NCBI GenBank assembly: GCA_025351355.1
Contig: JANXWC010000077.1
Coordinates: forward strand, 1 to 64,000
Direction: 5' to 3'
Length of the DNA: 64,000 bases
From: Hyphomicrobiaceae bacterium
Lineage (GTDB): Bacteria > Pseudomonadota > Alphaproteobacteria > Rhizobiales > Hyphomicrobiaceae
The notes below the pieces were generated by a model. It worked only from the letters and a program-made list of their open reading frames with translations, had not been told where the DNA came from and did not search any database. Made by a program: the position numbers and the translations under genes. This document shows positions 55,719 to 63,207 of the stretch, piece by piece; position 1 is the first letter of the stretch; the number at the start of each line of letters is the position of its first letter.

Positions 55719-55742
55719 AAAAAAGCCCGCTTTCGCGGGCTT
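55719..55742 (-). terminator. terminator of tRNA-Leu
   Basis: On the minus strand AAGCCCGC-GAAA-GCGGGCTT is followed by TTTTTTGATG. It lies 22 bases downstream of the tRNA 3' end. Confidence 0.85.
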
Positions 55743-55763
55743 CTTGATAGGCTTACTAAATGC

Positions 55764-55848
55764 TGGTGCGGTCAAGAGGACTCGAACCTCCACGCCTTGC
55801 GGCGCTACCACCTCAAGGTAGTGCGTCTACCAATTCCGCCATGACCGC
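55764..55848 (-). tRNA. tRNA-Leu (anticodon GAG)
   Basis: An 85-base tRNA with encoded CCA. Acceptor stem GCGGTCA/TGACCGC, anticodon stem CTACC/GGTAG around loop TTGAGGT (anticodon GAG, reads CUC and CUU), a long variable arm CGCCGCAAGGCG as class II tRNA-Leu requires, and T-arm GGAGGTTCGAGTCCTC. The D-arm carries the usual leucine features. Confidence 0.96.
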
Positions 55849-55976
55849 TTCCATGACTACTGCAACCAACCCTGAAGCCGTTCCGCAGCACGCGTGCTCT
55901 AGCAAACTCCTCCGGGGGTTACAAGGTATCCCCACCAGATCCCCACCACATTGCATTTCCAACCTTCAGCCTCAAC

Positions 55977-57830
55977 TTAATCCCGGGGTTTAAGCAGCGA
56001 CGGAACTAGTGGCACTCTGCTAAGTGGCTTGGTCGCTGTTGTCAGCCATTTGCGTTCCTCGGCAGTGAGTGCCCCTGCCAACGTCGCCAACACGCGCGCA
56101 TGATAGCTGTTGAACCAAGCGACTTCCGCCTGTGTCAACTGATCCGGCTCAATGCAGCGATAATCAATTGGCGCTAGTGTCAGACACTCGAAACCGAGCA
56201 TCGGTCTGTCACCACCCTTGATCGCCGTTGCATCCGAAACGACTTCCAGATTTTCAATTCGGATACCGAACGCGCCTTGCTTGTAAAAACCCGGCTCGTT
56301 GGACACGATCATGCCCGGCTCGAGTGTGGCCATTCCACGCTTTGAAATCGACTGCGGCCCTTCGTGCACTGAAAGAAAACTACCGACGCCGTGCCCCGTT
56401 CCGTGCTCGAAGTCGAGGCCCGCTTGCCACAAATGATAGCGCGCCAGCGTGTCGAGTTGTATGCCGCGCGTCCCGACCGGGAACCGCGCAGTTGCAATCG
56501 CAATATGTCCCTTGAGGACCTGCGTAAACCGCTGCCGCATTTCAGCAGATGGCATGCCGATGGCCACCGTCCGTGTGATGTCCGTGGTACCGTCTTGATA
56601 CTGCCCGCCACTGTCGATAACGATCATCTCGCCCTGTTGGAGCAGTCTGTTGCTTTCTTTCGTCACCCGGTAATGTGGCAATGCGCCATTCGGCCCCGAA
56701 CCGGCAATAGTGGCGAAGGAGATATCTTTGAGCGCGCCCGTCGCCGAACGAAACGCCTCAAGGCGCTGCACAATGCGCACTTCGTCGAGCGAATTGCTCG
56801 CAGATTCCCCGTCGAGCCAAGCGAGAAACCGCACCATCGCCACCCCGTCGCGCACATGGGCCGCGCGCGCGCCATCGAGTTCCGCTCTGTTTTTCTTCGC
56901 TTTTGGCAACACGCAGGGATCGATGCCATGCGCAGCACAACTGCCGAGCGCGTTGACAACCCACGCCGATGCGGTCGCCGGGTCAACGCGTACCTTGCGG
57001 TCTTTTTCGGCTTTCATCTCGCGCAGTCGTCCACCGAGCTCTTCGACCGGCGATAACTTCACTAACGCTGACAGATGCTTCTTGCTATCGACGGTCAACT
57101 TCGCCGGATCGACAAACAGCTCTGGTTTGCCTTTAACCGGCACGACCGCATACGCCAGCACCACTGGATTGTGCGGCACATCGCTGCCGCGAATGTTCAG
57201 CAGCCACGCGATACTATCAGGCATCGTCAACACAACGGCGTGCTGCTGCTCAGCCTTGAGTAGCTTTTGCACGTCCGCGATTTTAACCTCTGCCGCAACC
57301 CCGGCCAGTGCCACCGGCTGCACCGCGATCGCCCCAATTGGCGGCGCTGGACGGGTGCGTCCCCAAGCACGGTCGACGAGATTTGCCGACAGCGCCTTCA
57401 ACGTGAACCCGTGCTTCCCAGCTTCGCCACGCAGCGTCGTTAGTGATTGCGCCGTATGCAGGCGCGGATCAAAACCAATAGTGCCTCCATTTGGAAGCTT
57501 CGCTGCCAACCACTCGATCCATGGCTTTTCCGTGCTATCGATGACCTCGAACGTCGCGCCATGCACTTGCGCGCGCGCTTGCAGCGTATACCGCCCATCC
57601 GTCGCGACGACGGCCGCTTTCATCGCAATCACGGCCAAGCCGGCAGATCCGGAAAACCCGCTAACCCATTTCAGGCGCTCAGCCGACGTCGGCACATATT
57701 CACCTTGGTACTCATCGCTACGCGGCACCAAAAAGACCTGCACCCCCACATCGTTCATCTCAGCCCGAACGGCCTTTACGCGCGGCGGCCCCAGCGACGG
57801 ATCGGATGTGGATTCGAAACTTTGCAGCAT
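55977..57830 (-). CDS. aminopeptidase P family protein (M24, three-domain Xaa-Pro aminopeptidase)
   Basis: A 617-residue M24 metallopeptidase with two creatinase-like N-terminal domains (about 15-160 and 170-320) and the catalytic pita-bread domain. Metal ligands appear in VIDSGGQYQDGTTDITRT (two Asp), HGTGHGVGSFLSVHEGP (His), IVSNEPGFYK (Glu) and FECLTLAPID (Glu). It removes N-terminal residues before proline. Length matches the long bacterial and eukaryotic APP1-like form. It lies upstream of the tRNA on the same strand. Confidence 0.9.
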   Translation of the reverse strand: MLQSFESTSDPSLGPPRVKAVRAEMNDVGVQVFLVPRSDEYQGEYVPTSAERLKWVSGFSGSAGLAVIAMKAAVVATDGRYTLQARAQVHGATFEVIDSTEKPWIEWLAAKLPNGGTIGFDPRLHTAQSLTTLRGEAGKHGFTLKALSANLVDRAWGRTRPAPPIGAIAVQPVALAGVAAEVKIADVQKLLKAEQQHAVVLTMPDSIAWLLNIRGSDVPHNPVVLAYAVVPVKGKPELFVDPAKLTVDSKKHLSALVKLSPVEELGGRLREMKAEKDRKVRVDPATASAWVVNALGSCAAHGIDPCVLPKAKKNRAELDGARAAHVRDGVAMVRFLAWLDGESASNSLDEVRIVQRLEAFRSATGALKDISFATIAGSGPNGALPHYRVTKESNRLLQQGEMIVIDSGGQYQDGTTDITRTVAIGMPSAEMRQRFTQVLKGHIAIATARFPVGTRGIQLDTLARYHLWQAGLDFEHGTGHGVGSFLSVHEGPQSISKRGMATLEPGMIVSNEPGFYKQGAFGIRIENLEVVSDATAIKGGDRPMLGFECLTLAPIDYRCIEPDQLTQAEVAWFNSYHARVLATLAGALTAEERKWLTTATKPLSRVPLVPSLLKPRD

Positions 57831-57890
57831 GATGGCGTCTTAGGGCCTGTCCAGCGATTCCGCAATCGAGTCCGAATTGCCATTTAGGTC

Positions 57891-57936
57891 GCAATGCAGC
57901 ACATGACGCTTTTGTGCACATGCAAAACTGCATTGC
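57891..57936. repeat. 9-bp inverted repeat upstream of the DUF1127 gene
   Basis: GCAATGCAG (57891-57899) and CTGCATTGC (57928-57936) are perfect complements spaced 28 bases apart, and TGCAATGC recurs near 57960. It lies in the 240-base gap between the divergent aminopeptidase P and DUF1127 genes, a suitable place for regulator binding. Confidence 0.5.
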
Positions 57937-58071
57937 TGCGCTGCAGCATTTTCCCTGGTGCAATGCGGCCAGAAGGCTTATTCAAAGAGTATCACTCGAG
58001 TTCGTTGCCCATCTGGTAGCGAAACCTAAGAAGGCCCGCCAAGGGTCACATTAACCAGAGTGGAGACAATT

Positions 58072-58311
58072 ATGAGCTCAAATCCGACGTACGCTGCCAA
58101 CCGTTCCGTTACGCCCGCCGCCCAATATCCCGCAGTACGGTCCGGCTCCGGCTTTTGGGCCCGCGTAATAATTGGCATTACCACGGCCCGTGAAATGCAA
58201 GCCAAGCGCGAAACGAACCGGTTTCTGGCGCGCCAAACCGATCGGTTCTTGCGTGATATTGGACTTGACGAGGTCGAGATTGCCGAATTGCGGCGTCAAG
58301 ACACCCTCTGA
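58072..58311 (+). CDS. DUF1127-like small protein
   Basis: A 79-residue protein whose C-terminal half RFLARQTDRFLRDIGLDEVEIAEL has the DUF1127 pattern (D-x-x-L-x-D-I-G-L). DUF1127 proteins are small, Arg-rich, and in alphaproteobacteria affect phosphate and RNA metabolism and stress. The ATG at 58072 has GGAG 8 bases upstream. A conserved acidic end (AELRRQDTL) follows the motif. Confidence 0.7.
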   Translation: MSSNPTYAANRSVTPAAQYPAVRSGSGFWARVIIGITTAREMQAKRETNRFLARQTDRFLRDIGLDEVEIAELRRQDTL

Positions 58312-58403
58312 TTATACAAGAAACAGTACTTGCATGCGAATGAAGTTGAGCACATTTCCTGGGCCCCCTTCATTTCGATCCGAAAGCAAGATATGCTCGC
58401 CTT

Positions 58404-59084
58404 ATGACCATTTGGCAGCGTATTACAGGGCTGGCGACCACGTTCGGCGACGGCAAGTTTGCTGATCGGCCAAAGCCCCCGCTTTCAATTGATGGTCGCC
58501 ACACCGTCGCGTTTACCATGGCCGTTATAGCCCTTGGCGCCAAGATGGCGAAAGCGGACGGTGTTGTATCTCCGCTTGAGATCGAAGTTTTTCATCGGGT
58601 ATTTCAAACTCCGCCGGACGAGGCCAAGCACGTCAGTCGCGTTTTCGAACTCGCCCAAGGCGATATCGGGGGCTTCGAAGCCTATGCCACCCAGGTTCGC
58701 GGTCTGCTTCAAGGCGACCGGCAGTTGCTGCGCGACGTGCTCGAAAGTCTGTTTCACATTGCCACGGTCGACCGTGCCCTTCATCCCGGTGAGGATCACT
58801 TCCTGAAAATTGTCGCTGAACGATTTGGCTTCAGCGCCAGCACTTACCGACATATTCGCGCTCAATTCGTCGAGGACGCCTCCGCCCCGTACGATGTATT
58901 GGGGTTGGATCCGACTGCTACCGACGCTGAACTGAAGGCACGGCATCGCAAACTCGTGCGCGATAATCATCCGGATTTGTTGATCGGTCGGGGCGTCCCC
59001 GCGGAAATTGTGGCGGTCGCGACGCGCAAGCTGGCCGTCATCAATACTGCCTATGACACTTTGGCGAGCGAGCGCGACCTTTGA
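58404..59084 (+). CDS. TerB-DnaJ co-chaperone, DjlA-type
   Basis: A 226-residue protein. Residues 25-150 form a TerB-like helical domain (VIALGAKMAKADGVVSPLEIEVFHRVF, LFHIATVDRALHPGEDHFL). A C-terminal J domain contains YDVLGLDPTATDAELKARHRKLVRDNHPD with the HPD tripeptide essential for DnaK stimulation. Unlike the E. coli DjlA no clear N-terminal membrane anchor is present. Its stop overlaps the preferred downstream frame; the amidase gene is immediately next, a pairing that is common in alphaproteobacteria. Confidence 0.9.
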   Translation: MTIWQRITGLATTFGDGKFADRPKPPLSIDGRHTVAFTMAVIALGAKMAKADGVVSPLEIEVFHRVFQTPPDEAKHVSRVFELAQGDIGGFEAYATQVRGLLQGDRQLLRDVLESLFHIATVDRALHPGEDHFLKIVAERFGFSASTYRHIRAQFVEDASAPYDVLGLDPTATDAELKARHRKLVRDNHPDLLIGRGVPAEIVAVATRKLAVINTAYDTLASERDL

Positions 59085-59089
59085 CGCCG

Positions 59090-59884
59090 ATGACTGCCTT
59101 CCGCTTTACGCCCGACAGTGCGTTGGTTGACGATATCGTTCCCGCCGCCAATGTGGAAACGCGCAGGGGCAATTTGCAGCCGGACATGCTATTGCTGCAC
59201 TATACCGGTATGCGCTCGGCCGCCGCCGCTATCGACTGGCTCGCCCGTGCTGACAGCAAGGTTTCCTGCCATTATGTCATTGACGTCGACGGTCGCATAA
59301 CACAGCAGGTGCCGGAAGCTCTTCGTGCTTGGCACGCAGGCGTTTCCAGTTGGGCAGGTGAGACCGATATTAACTCCTGCTCAATCGGCATTGAAATTCA
59401 AAATCCTGGCCACGAGATGGGCTATCACCCCTTCCCGGATGAACAAATGTCCGCCGTCGTGGAACTCGGCCGCGACATCGTCACTCGCCATCGGATTATC
59501 GCCCAGCGGGTTCTCGCCCACTCCGATGTCGCCCCGCAACGCAAGATTGATCCCGGCGAAAAATTCAATTGGGCTCTGTTGGCAGAACACGGTGTTGGCG
59601 TCTGGGTTGAACCCTCAAGGCCCCACGCCGAAGACCCGGGCCTTCCCGACGACGCGCCCCTCGCTTGCATTCGCGCAGCCCAGCGCCAGTTCGCGGCCTA
59701 CGGCTATGACGTTGAAATAACCGGCATTCTCGACGCCAAGACGGTCGCGTCCGTCACCGCCTTTCAACGTCACTTCCGTGTCGCCCGCATCGACGGTCGT
59801 ATCGATTTGGCGACCCTTGCCACCCTCGAACGTTTGCTCGCGACGAACGTGAGCCATACCGCTAGAGATGCAGGCGCCACATGA
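59090..59884 (+). CDS. N-acetylmuramoyl-L-alanine amidase (AmiD/AmpD type) with peptidoglycan-binding domain
   Basis: A 264-residue amidase. The catalytic zinc domain has LLLHYTGM (His), the SCHYVIDVDGRI strand, SIGIEIQNPGH, and HSDVAPQRKIDPGEKFNW (His, Asp ligands). A C-terminal PG_binding_1 domain (CIRAAQRQFAAYGYDVEITGILDAKTVASVTAFQRHF in parts) follows. It cleaves the amide between MurNAc and the peptide, in recycling or wall turnover. The ATG at 59090 is preferred over a TTG at 59081. No signal peptide is seen, so it may be cytoplasmic like AmpD. It overlaps no gene but follows djlA closely. Confidence 0.9.
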   Translation: MTAFRFTPDSALVDDIVPAANVETRRGNLQPDMLLLHYTGMRSAAAAIDWLARADSKVSCHYVIDVDGRITQQVPEALRAWHAGVSSWAGETDINSCSIGIEIQNPGHEMGYHPFPDEQMSAVVELGRDIVTRHRIIAQRVLAHSDVAPQRKIDPGEKFNWALLAEHGVGVWVEPSRPHAEDPGLPDDAPLACIRAAQRQFAAYGYDVEITGILDAKTVASVTAFQRHFRVARIDGRIDLATLATLERLLATNVSHTARDAGAT

Positions 59885-59905
59885 GCCAAAAAGGGTCTGA
59901 CGCCG

Positions 59906-60526
59906 ATGATCGGTAAACTGCGCGGCAAGGTTGACGCAATCGGTGAAAGCCACTTGATTGTGGATGTCATGGGGGTGGGCTACGAGGTCCTTGCGTCGTC
60001 CCGCACGCTTCGCAACCTCAAAACAGGCGACGAAACGTCTCTTACGATCGATACCCACGTCCGCGAGGACGCTATCAAATTGTACGGCTTCACGAGTGAA
60101 GTCGAGCGCACCTGGTTTCGTACTTTGCAGACAATTCAGGGCGTTGGCGCCAAGGTTGCTCTGGCCGTGCTCGGCACATTGGCGCCACAGGATCTCGCCA
60201 ACGCCATCGCTCTTGGCAATTGGCAGGCAGTCGAGGAAACCAATGGCGTTGGGAGGAAACTGGCGCAACGCATCGTCATGGAACTAAAGGACAAGGCGCC
60301 GCAAATGTCGGTCGCCGGGCTCAACATTCCCGTTTCTGCCGGGGGCAAGCCCGACGCTCGATCAATGCTCGGCAATGCGCCGGCAGAAGCCATTTCCGCA
60401 CTTACCAATCTTGGCTATCAACCCACGCAGGCAAGTCAGGCGATCGCCGTCGCCATGCAGGAACTGGGCGATGGTGCCGATGTTGCCAAACTGATCCGTC
60501 GCGGGTTGAAAGAATTGTCGAAGTAA
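59906..60526 (+). CDS. ruvA: Holliday junction DNA helicase subunit RuvA
   Basis: A 206-residue protein. Domain I begins MIGKLRGKVDAIGESHLIVDVMGVGYEV, domain II has the two helix-hairpin-helix motifs TIQGVGAKVALAVLGTL and TNGVGRKLAQRIVMELKDK, and domain III (C-terminal, about 150-206) ends GGKPDARSML...LGYQPTQASQAIAVAM, which contacts RuvB. Length is normal. Neither ruvC nor ruvB is adjacent: the amidase gene lies before and DoxX after, so the ruv operon is split here. Confidence 0.95.
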   Translation: MIGKLRGKVDAIGESHLIVDVMGVGYEVLASSRTLRNLKTGDETSLTIDTHVREDAIKLYGFTSEVERTWFRTLQTIQGVGAKVALAVLGTLAPQDLANAIALGNWQAVEETNGVGRKLAQRIVMELKDKAPQMSVAGLNIPVSAGGKPDARSMLGNAPAEAISALTNLGYQPTQASQAIAVAMQELGDGADVAKLIRRGLKELSK

Positions 60527-60579
60527 CAGGGTCGTCGATGTGACTAGTGCACCGCGACCGTAGTGAGGGGAACGAAGAC

Positions 60580-60972
60580 ATGGATACCTGGAAGCGTTTC
60601 GAACCAGTCTTTCTAAGCCTTTTGCGCGTGATGGCCGGATTGCTAGTGCTGCAACATGGGACCTCTAAATTCCTCAATGTGCCGATCGGCCCGATGAACA
60701 ATATGCCGATACAGTCGATGTTCGGTGCTGCCGGTGTGTTCGAATTGGTGTGCGGGCTTTTGCTGGTGATTGGCCTGTTCACCCGTCCGGCTGCATTCCT
60801 GCTGTCCGGCATGAGTGCCATCGGATACTTCTACATCCACGCTCCACGGGGATTTTTTCCTCTATTAAATGGCGGTGGGATGGTCGCTTTGTTTTGCTTT
60901 GTGTTCCTTTTCCTGTCGGCGGCCGGCGGGGGTCCCTTCAGTGTTGATCGCCTGATCCGCCAAAAGGATTGA
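60580..60972 (+). CDS. DoxX family membrane protein, first copy
   Basis: A 130-residue inner-membrane protein with four hydrophobic segments. FLSLLRVMAGLLVLQHGTSKFL, the ELVCGLLLVIGLFTRPAAFLLSGM block and HAPRGFFPLLNGGGMVALFCFVFLFLSAAGGGPFSVDRLI, in parts, are the DoxX signatures. GAGGGG precedes the ATG at 60580. It is followed by a close paralogue. DoxX proteins occur in terminal oxidase and thiosulfate-quinone enzymes and in many unassigned membrane roles. Confidence 0.85.
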   Translation: MDTWKRFEPVFLSLLRVMAGLLVLQHGTSKFLNVPIGPMNNMPIQSMFGAAGVFELVCGLLLVIGLFTRPAAFLLSGMSAIGYFYIHAPRGFFPLLNGGGMVALFCFVFLFLSAAGGGPFSVDRLIRQKD

Positions 60973-61178
60973 TCCGCAAACCGTTGTAAGGACGGATCGT
61001 GCGCAAGTTTGCGTGCAGCTTTAGCGCGTGTTGCGCCACAGCATTAGGAGACCAATGAAACCAACTGGGTAGATCCGCGTTGACGTCTTGAACTTGTCCA
61101 CGGCTGCGATCTTTCACCAGGTACTAAGCCTCGCGAGGCGTCGGTGCGAATAGGGATGCTTCCAGCGGGAACCCTCTG

Positions 61179-61610
61179 ATGGCCAGTACGAAAAATTTCG
61201 TCCGAGCATCGTCAGTCACGGCCGTGACAACGCGCCTCGAATCTATTCTGCTCAGCGTGTTGCGAGTCATGGCTGGTTTATTGGTCCTCCAACACGGAAC
61301 AGCGAAATATCTCAACCTACCGGTTGGTCCCATGAATAATGCATCGATCGGCACTCTCAGCGGCGCCGCTGGCGCCATTGAATTTATCTGCGGCATCCTG
61401 ATTGTTATCGGATTATTCACGCGGCCGGCCGCGTTTCTGCTTTCCGGTATGACGGCTGCGGCCTACTTTATCGCGCATGCGCCACGTGGTTTTTTTCCAA
61501 TCCTCAACGGCGGCGAGTTGGCAGTTCTCTATTCCTTTGTGTTCCTTTTCTTGGCAGCCGCCGGCGGCGGTCCTTTCAGTGTTGATAGACTGATGCGCCC
61601 GAAAGAATAG
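61179..61610 (+). CDS. DoxX family membrane protein, second copy
   Basis: A 143-residue paralogue of the preceding protein, sharing LLSVLRVMAGLLVLQHGTAKYLNLPVGPMNN and GGGPFSVDRLM. It has an N-terminal cytoplasmic extension of about 15 residues. The tandem pair arose by duplication; similarity spans the whole membrane part. Gap between the two genes is about 200 bases. Confidence 0.85.
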   Translation: MASTKNFVRASSVTAVTTRLESILLSVLRVMAGLLVLQHGTAKYLNLPVGPMNNASIGTLSGAAGAIEFICGILIVIGLFTRPAAFLLSGMTAAAYFIAHAPRGFFPILNGGELAVLYSFVFLFLAAAGGGPFSVDRLMRPKE

Positions 61611-61676
61611 GTGCACTGGTCTAATTACATCCGTAGTTCGCCGCCATAACCAGTTTGTCGAACTCAGGGTGCTCCA

Positions 61677-62045
61677 ATGCCCACCAACCCTCCACTCAAA
61701 TCACGTCGTACTTGGGAAGACTATTTAGGCTTGGCACTAGCGGTTGCCATCGGCCTTAGCCCATGGTTTCGCGAGGAAAAGTTGCCGACTGCCGCGTATC
61801 CTAACGCCGCAATCGTTGGTGTTGCGCTTTTGCTTTTGGCTCAGTTTGAAATAATTCGCTCCAGCCGTTGGGAGGAGGTCGGCGAACTTGCAGGCGGCAT
61901 ATGGGTTGCCGCATCGCCCTTTGTTCTCGGTTACGCTTACAACAGCCAGCTGCGTATTTGGCAATGGATACTCGGCGCCATGGTGATTGCCCTCGCAGTG
62001 TTGCAGCTCTGGCAACGCCGGCGGGACGATCACCCAGGTCACTGA
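61677..62045 (+). CDS. SPW repeat membrane protein
   Basis: A 122-residue membrane protein with four helices. It has two SPW-type motifs, GLSPWF near residue 26 and VAASPFVLGY near 80, each at the start of a helix pair. WEDYLGLALAVAIG precedes the first. Family function unknown. It converges on the ccmB gene with one base between stops. Confidence 0.8.
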   Translation: MPTNPPLKSRRTWEDYLGLALAVAIGLSPWFREEKLPTAAYPNAAIVGVALLLLAQFEIIRSSRWEEVGELAGGIWVAASPFVLGYAYNSQLRIWQWILGAMVIALAVLQLWQRRRDDHPGH

Positions 62046-62046
62046 T

Positions 62047-62760
62047 CTATGCCAATTCGTGCGCTCGCAGAGCTGCCGCTGCCGCGATTGGAGCAAGGAT
62101 AAGCCCGACCAGCGATAAAGCACCGAGGATCAAAAGCGGTGCCATACCACCACCTTCGATCAGCATTCCCGCATCGACCGCTGATACACCGAACACCAGT
62201 GTCGGCACGTAAAGTGGCAGCACCAGGAGCGCCACCAGCAACCCGCTTTTGCGTGTGGAAAGCGTCAATGCTGCACCAATGGCGCCGATAGCACTCACCG
62301 CGGGGGAACCCAATAGCATGGCAGCCATAAGCGGCCCGTAGGCATTGGCGTCAAGATTAAGCAGCAACCCCAGCAACGGCGTTGCCAACACCAGTGGCAC
62401 CGCCGCAGTTACCCAATGTGCAACGATTTTGACGGCAACCACTATCTCTAACGGAACGGGTGCCGATCTGAGCACCGCCAGTGAACCATCCTGATGGTCC
62501 GCTTCAAACAACCGCGCTACCGACAGCAGCGCCGACAAAAGCAGTGCGATCCACAACACCCCCGGCGCGATCCGCGCCAACAAAGCAACATCAGGCCCCA
62601 GCCCCAGCGGCAACAGGCTGACCACGACGAGATCGAAGCCAAGCGCCGTGCCCAACGCCGCTCCGTCGCGTGCAGCCAATTTTAGATCACGCAGCAACAG
62701 CGCCCTCAAGGGCCAAACCACTGCAACGCCGCCGGCACCAGATCTCTTTTCATCGATCAC
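62047..62760 (-). CDS. ccmB: heme exporter protein CcmB
   Basis: A 237-residue inner-membrane protein with six helices. LRALLLRDLKLAARDGA, the VLWIALLLSALLSVARLFEADHQDGSLAVLRSAP block, in parts, and LPLYVPTLVFG are typical of CcmB, which with ATPase CcmA forms an ABC complex that releases heme from CcmE in cytochrome c maturation. No ccmA lies upstream; the preceding minus-strand gene is a SnoaL-like protein. It therefore stands apart from the usual ccmABC operon, at least on this side. Confidence 0.9.
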   Translation of the reverse strand: MIDEKRSGAGGVAVVWPLRALLLRDLKLAARDGAALGTALGFDLVVVSLLPLGLGPDVALLARIAPGVLWIALLLSALLSVARLFEADHQDGSLAVLRSAPVPLEIVVAVKIVAHWVTAAVPLVLATPLLGLLLNLDANAYGPLMAAMLLGSPAVSAIGAIGAALTLSTRKSGLLVALLVLPLYVPTLVFGVSAVDAGMLIEGGGMAPLLILGALSLVGLILAPIAAAAALRAHELA

Positions 62761-62817
62761 TGCGTCAACGGCCCCCGCGCGACACCCGCGCCATTTGAAA
62801 CACTATGCACGACGCTC

Positions 62818-63207
62818 TCAGCTCTTTGCCAACGTTACAGGTCGGCTGCCACCCGTGGCATCGTCAATAACATACCGCCACAGGCAGTCGGAGCCTCTCG
62901 CGAGAACTTCACATGAAATGTTTGCTTTACCCAGCTTCTCCTCTGGTCCGCGACTCTGCCATTGCACGCGCAGCAAAGCCGTGTCGCCCGAAACCATGCA
63001 CGACAGCATTTGTCCGACAAGCTTCAGCGGGGTCGCAAAACCGCGATCGAAGGCCGCGCTGATCGCGCTATGCCCTTTCGCAATCGTGTTGCCATCAAAA
63101 GTGTGTACCGCGTCCGGATCGTACAGAGCCATCAGCATGCCCTTGTCCCGCGAATTGTACGCGCGCTCGAACGCCGCTGTGATCTTCTCAGGGGTATCGA
63201 CGCCCAT
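62818..63207 (-). CDS. SnoaL-like / DUF4440 (NTF2-fold) protein
   Basis: A 129-residue NTF2-like protein. ITAAFERAYNSRDKGMLMALYDPDAVHTFDG is the DUF4440/SnoaL start (SgcJ-like), and later strands (GDTALLRVQWQSRGPEE, LWRYVIDDATGG) complete the fold. The function of such proteins is mixed and not predictable. The start ATG at 63207 shares one base with the stop of the upstream phenylacetate-CoA ligase gene (TGATG), indicating coupled translation. Confidence 0.75.
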   Translation of the reverse strand: MGVDTPEKITAAFERAYNSRDKGMLMALYDPDAVHTFDGNTIAKGHSAISAAFDRGFATPLKLVGQMLSCMVSGDTALLRVQWQSRGPEEKLGKANISCEVLARGSDCLWRYVIDDATGGSRPVTLAKS

